Positions 62,279 to 64,000 of a DNA stretch of 64,000 bases are shown here, piece after piece. How positions within the stretch are numbered: the stretch's first letter is position 1; the number at the start of each line of letters is the position of its first letter. Under the pieces are notes generated by a model. It saw nothing but the letters and a program-made list of their open reading frames with translations, did no database searches and was not told the origin of the DNA. The position numbers and the translations under genes were made by a program. Source of the stretch: Robinsoniella sp. (lineage in GTDB: Bacteria > Bacillota > Clostridia > Lachnospirales > Lachnospiraceae); contig JALEVQ010000013.1 of the NCBI GenBank assembly GCA_022788205.1, positions 18,490-82,489 on the forward strand, given 5' to 3'.

Positions 62279-63169
62279 ATGAAGGTTTTGGTTGTTGATA
62301 TCGGAGGGACTTATATCAAGTATGCCTGTATGCAGGAGGATATGTCTATTCGGGAGAGAGGAAAAGTGCAGACGCCAGGCGAGAGGGAGCAGCTGATCGA
62401 AGCGATCGGCAGAATTTATGACGCAATGCCGGATATCTGCGGCATTGCTGTCTCGATGCCGGGAATTATTGACAGTGACAAAGGTTATTGTATCATGGGC
62501 GGTGCACTGCGCTACAACGATCAATTTGCGATCCGCGACAGCCTGTATCAGCGCTGTCCGACAAAGATCTGGGTTGAGAATGATGGAAAATGCGCCGCCA
62601 TGGCAGAGGCAGCAGTGGGAAGCTTAAAAGATGTAGAAGATGGATTTGTGCTGATCTTCGGAACCATGATCGGCGGTGGATTTATCAAAGATCATAGATT
62701 ACATAAGGGAAAGCATTTTTCGGCGGGAGAAGTGTCTTATATCACAACAGTACGGGATGGAAAACCCGATTTTGAGACGGTCTGGGGCAACCGATGCGGG
62801 ACGCCAAGGTTGTGCAAGATGTACGCCGAGAAAACACAGAAAAATCCGAACGAAGTGGATGGAATGGTTGTCTTTGAGGGCGCAAACAGAGGAGAGGATG
62901 AGGCGATTGCATGTCTGAATCAGTATACAAAAGAGATCGCCGTGCAGATTTTTAATATTCAGACAGTGCTGGCCCCAGAACGATTTGCTATCGGGGGAGG
63001 AATCAGTGCACAGCCGATTTTTATTGAGTATATCAAGAAAAATCTGGAGGAACTGTATTCACAGTGTCCTTACTACGTGCCGCAGGCAGAGGTAGTAAGC
63101 TGTGAATTTCAAAATGATGCAAATCTGATTGGCGCCCTGCAATGCTTTCTTTCAGAATATCAGGATTAA
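62279..63169 (+). CDS. ROK family sugar kinase without the zinc motif
   Basis: The 296-residue protein has the ROK ATP-binding start VLVVDIGGTYIKYACM, the catalytic Asp in WVENDGKCAAMAEAAVG near residue 103, and FGTMIGGGFIKDH near 130. The usual zinc-binding CGxxGCxE is absent; HFSAGEVSYI keeps only part of the region and WGNRCGTPRLCKMYAEK follows. This resembles ROK kinases of the BglK type. It probably phosphorylates a hexose-like molecule at C6. ATG 62279 follows GGGGG by 8 bases; ATG 62264 is an alternative. It begins 24 bp after the aldolase gene. Confidence 0.9.
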   Translation: MKVLVVDIGGTYIKYACMQEDMSIRERGKVQTPGEREQLIEAIGRIYDAMPDICGIAVSMPGIIDSDKGYCIMGGALRYNDQFAIRDSLYQRCPTKIWVENDGKCAAMAEAAVGSLKDVEDGFVLIFGTMIGGGFIKDHRLHKGKHFSAGEVSYITTVRDGKPDFETVWGNRCGTPRLCKMYAEKTQKNPNEVDGMVVFEGANRGEDEAIACLNQYTKEIAVQIFNIQTVLAPERFAIGGGISAQPIFIEYIKKNLEELYSQCPYYVPQAEVVSCEFQNDANLIGALQCFLSEYQD

Positions 63170-63186
63170 AAGAAGAAGACAACATC

Positions 63187-63780
63187 CTATTTCTTTTTCC
63201 ATTTCAATAGAAACGCTGAATTGATGATGACAAGTATAGAAGCAGCATTGTGAACTAATGCACCTATAACAGGGTTTAGAATGCCTGTGATGGCAAGGAG
63301 GATTGCAAGAAAATTTAATCCCATAGAAAAACTCAGATTATATTTTATCGTCGTCATCATTCTTTTAGACAGCGCTATCAGATGAGGAAGTTCCTTGATT
63401 TCGTCATCCACAAGGGCGATATCAGCTGCGTCGACTGCGATGTCACTTCCGATACCGCCCATCGCAATCCCGACAGTTGCCTTCTTAAGGGCAGGTGCAT
63501 CGTTTACTCCATCGCCGATCATGCAGACGGTGTCGCCTTTGTCTTGATAAAAGCCGATCCAATTTAATTTTTCTTCAGGCAGACAGTTTGCGTGCACTTC
63601 TGCAAGATGAAGCTGCTCTGCAATCGCAGCAGCTGTGTTGTCATGGTCGCCGGTCAGAAGGACTGGCTGAACGCCAAGTGCAGTCAGAGAAGAAAGCATC
63701 TGGATAAGAAGCAGTATCATATCTTTTTTTATCCCTCCTACTTCCAGAAAATGTTCCAATTTTAATGCTATGTATTTCAA
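63187..63780 (-). CDS. Heavy-metal P-type ATPase with a large internal deletion
   Basis: The 197-residue frame begins KYIALKLEHFLEVGGIKKDM, which looks like the first residues before TM1 in P1B-type zinc/cadmium ATPases, then jumps to QMLSSLTALGVQPVLLTGDH in the P domain. The rest is the normal C-terminus: VCMIGDGVNDAPALKKATVG, IALVDDEIKELPHLIALSKR, and the ending HNAASILVIINSAFLLKWKK. The transport core, CPC motif and DKTGT aspartate (normally ~400 residues in between) are missing, yet the join is in frame. AGGAGGAG and TTG 63780 give a usual start. It cannot pump metal as it stands. Confidence 0.78.
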   Translation of the reverse strand: MKYIALKLEHFLEVGGIKKDMILLLIQMLSSLTALGVQPVLLTGDHDNTAAAIAEQLHLAEVHANCLPEEKLNWIGFYQDKGDTVCMIGDGVNDAPALKKATVGIAMGGIGSDIAVDAADIALVDDEIKELPHLIALSKRMMTTIKYNLSFSMGLNFLAILLAITGILNPVIGALVHNAASILVIINSAFLLKWKKK

Positions 63781-63809
63781 AAACACTCCTCCTATCCATT
63801 AAAATTACC

Positions 63810-63832
63810 TATACCCGTATGGGTATATTATA
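63810..63832 (-). promoter_or_regulatory. Metal-regulator-type operator over the ATPase promoter
   Basis: TATACCC (63810-63816), GTAT, GGGTATA (63821-63827) is a perfect palindrome like CsoR/RcnR-family sites (TACCC...GGGTA). On the minus strand a TATAAT (63832-63827) abuts it, so a bound regulator would block the ATPase promoter. No regulator gene is in the window. Confidence 0.68.
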
Positions 63833-63891
63833 CCTAGTGTATGCTCATTAACTAAAATTACTAATAAACAGTGGATTTTACAAGAATTTTG

Positions 63892-63900
63892 TGCTATAAT
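63892..63900 (+). promoter_or_regulatory. Extended -10 promoter element
   Basis: TG-C-TATAAT (63892-63900) about 60 bp before the last gene; no good -35 is seen. Confidence 0.45.
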
Positions 63901-63960
63901 AAATGCATAAGTAAATTAACATTTGGATAAAAAACTTTGCATTTTGGAGGCACAAAGCTC

Positions 63961-64000
63961 ATGTATATTCCTGAAAAACGTAAAAATCGTCAAATTACCC
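63961..64000 (+). CDS. Start of an unidentified gene, cut by the window end
   Basis: GGAGG (63946-63950) lies 10 bases before an ATG at 63961; the frame reads MYIPEKRKNRQIT and runs off the edge. It is basic and too short to identify. Confidence 0.5.
   Translation, partial: MYIPEKRKNRQIT

Overview
The window looks like a chromosome segment from an anaerobic, spore-forming Clostridia, most likely Lachnospiraceae (family level is inference). The evidence is a set of sporulation genes (GerW, YlbJ, an alpha/beta-type SASP, a LytM peptidase), Firmicutes-type RecU, a short HisG that needs HisZ, the Asp23-FakA pair, strong GGAGG ribosome binding sites, TTGACA-N17-TATAAT promoters, and a glycyl radical enzyme. 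I saw no rRNA, tRNA or CRISPR array. About 0-44.7 kb is a dense core chromosome, mostly on the + strand. It holds, in order: late cobalamin assembly genes (cobT, two CobU-like genes around cobS, a CobC-like phosphatase); ruvAB; zapA, a U32 peptidase, an FtsW/RodA protein and a class B PBP; a NUDIX hydrolase and a double-domain PPK2; a DUF2953-gerW-small membrane protein group that converges on rpmB; asp23-fakA-recG; a SASP gene; a methylglyoxal synthase homologue with altered active-site residues; a Na/Pi transporter converging on a DUF1846 gene; rsmD-coaD; ylbJ, an M23 peptidase and a small alarmone synthetase; a long run of RNA-modification genes ending in recU; and a partial histidine operon (hisZ-G-D-B and a HisF-like/HisIE fusion). 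About 44.8-64 kb is accessory. It contains an internally deleted IS630 element with inverted repeats and a TA duplication, a cut-down C39 peptidase, a 7TM histidine kinase with AraC-type regulator and DJ-1 protein, a Cys-rich KTR protein, a GNAT enzyme, a large secreted BspA-like repeat protein, a MATE pseudogene, a secreted carboxylesterase with an AT-rich repeat-bearing promoter region, and a MarR-TauE pair with a visible operator. The most interesting cluster is at 57.2-63.2 kb: a DeoR-type regulator and a radical SAM activase run divergently from a glycyl radical enzyme, an FSA-type transaldolase and a ROK kinase. This looks like a complete anaerobic pathway for one sugar-like substrate: kinase, radical C-O chemistry, then aldol cleavage. 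After it come a P-type metal ATPase that has lost most of its middle, a metal-type operator, and the first codons of a gene that leaves the window. Four loci between 44.9 and 63.8 kb (IS630, C39 peptidase, MATE, P-type ATPase) seem to keep both ends while losing the middle, which is unusual and worth checking.
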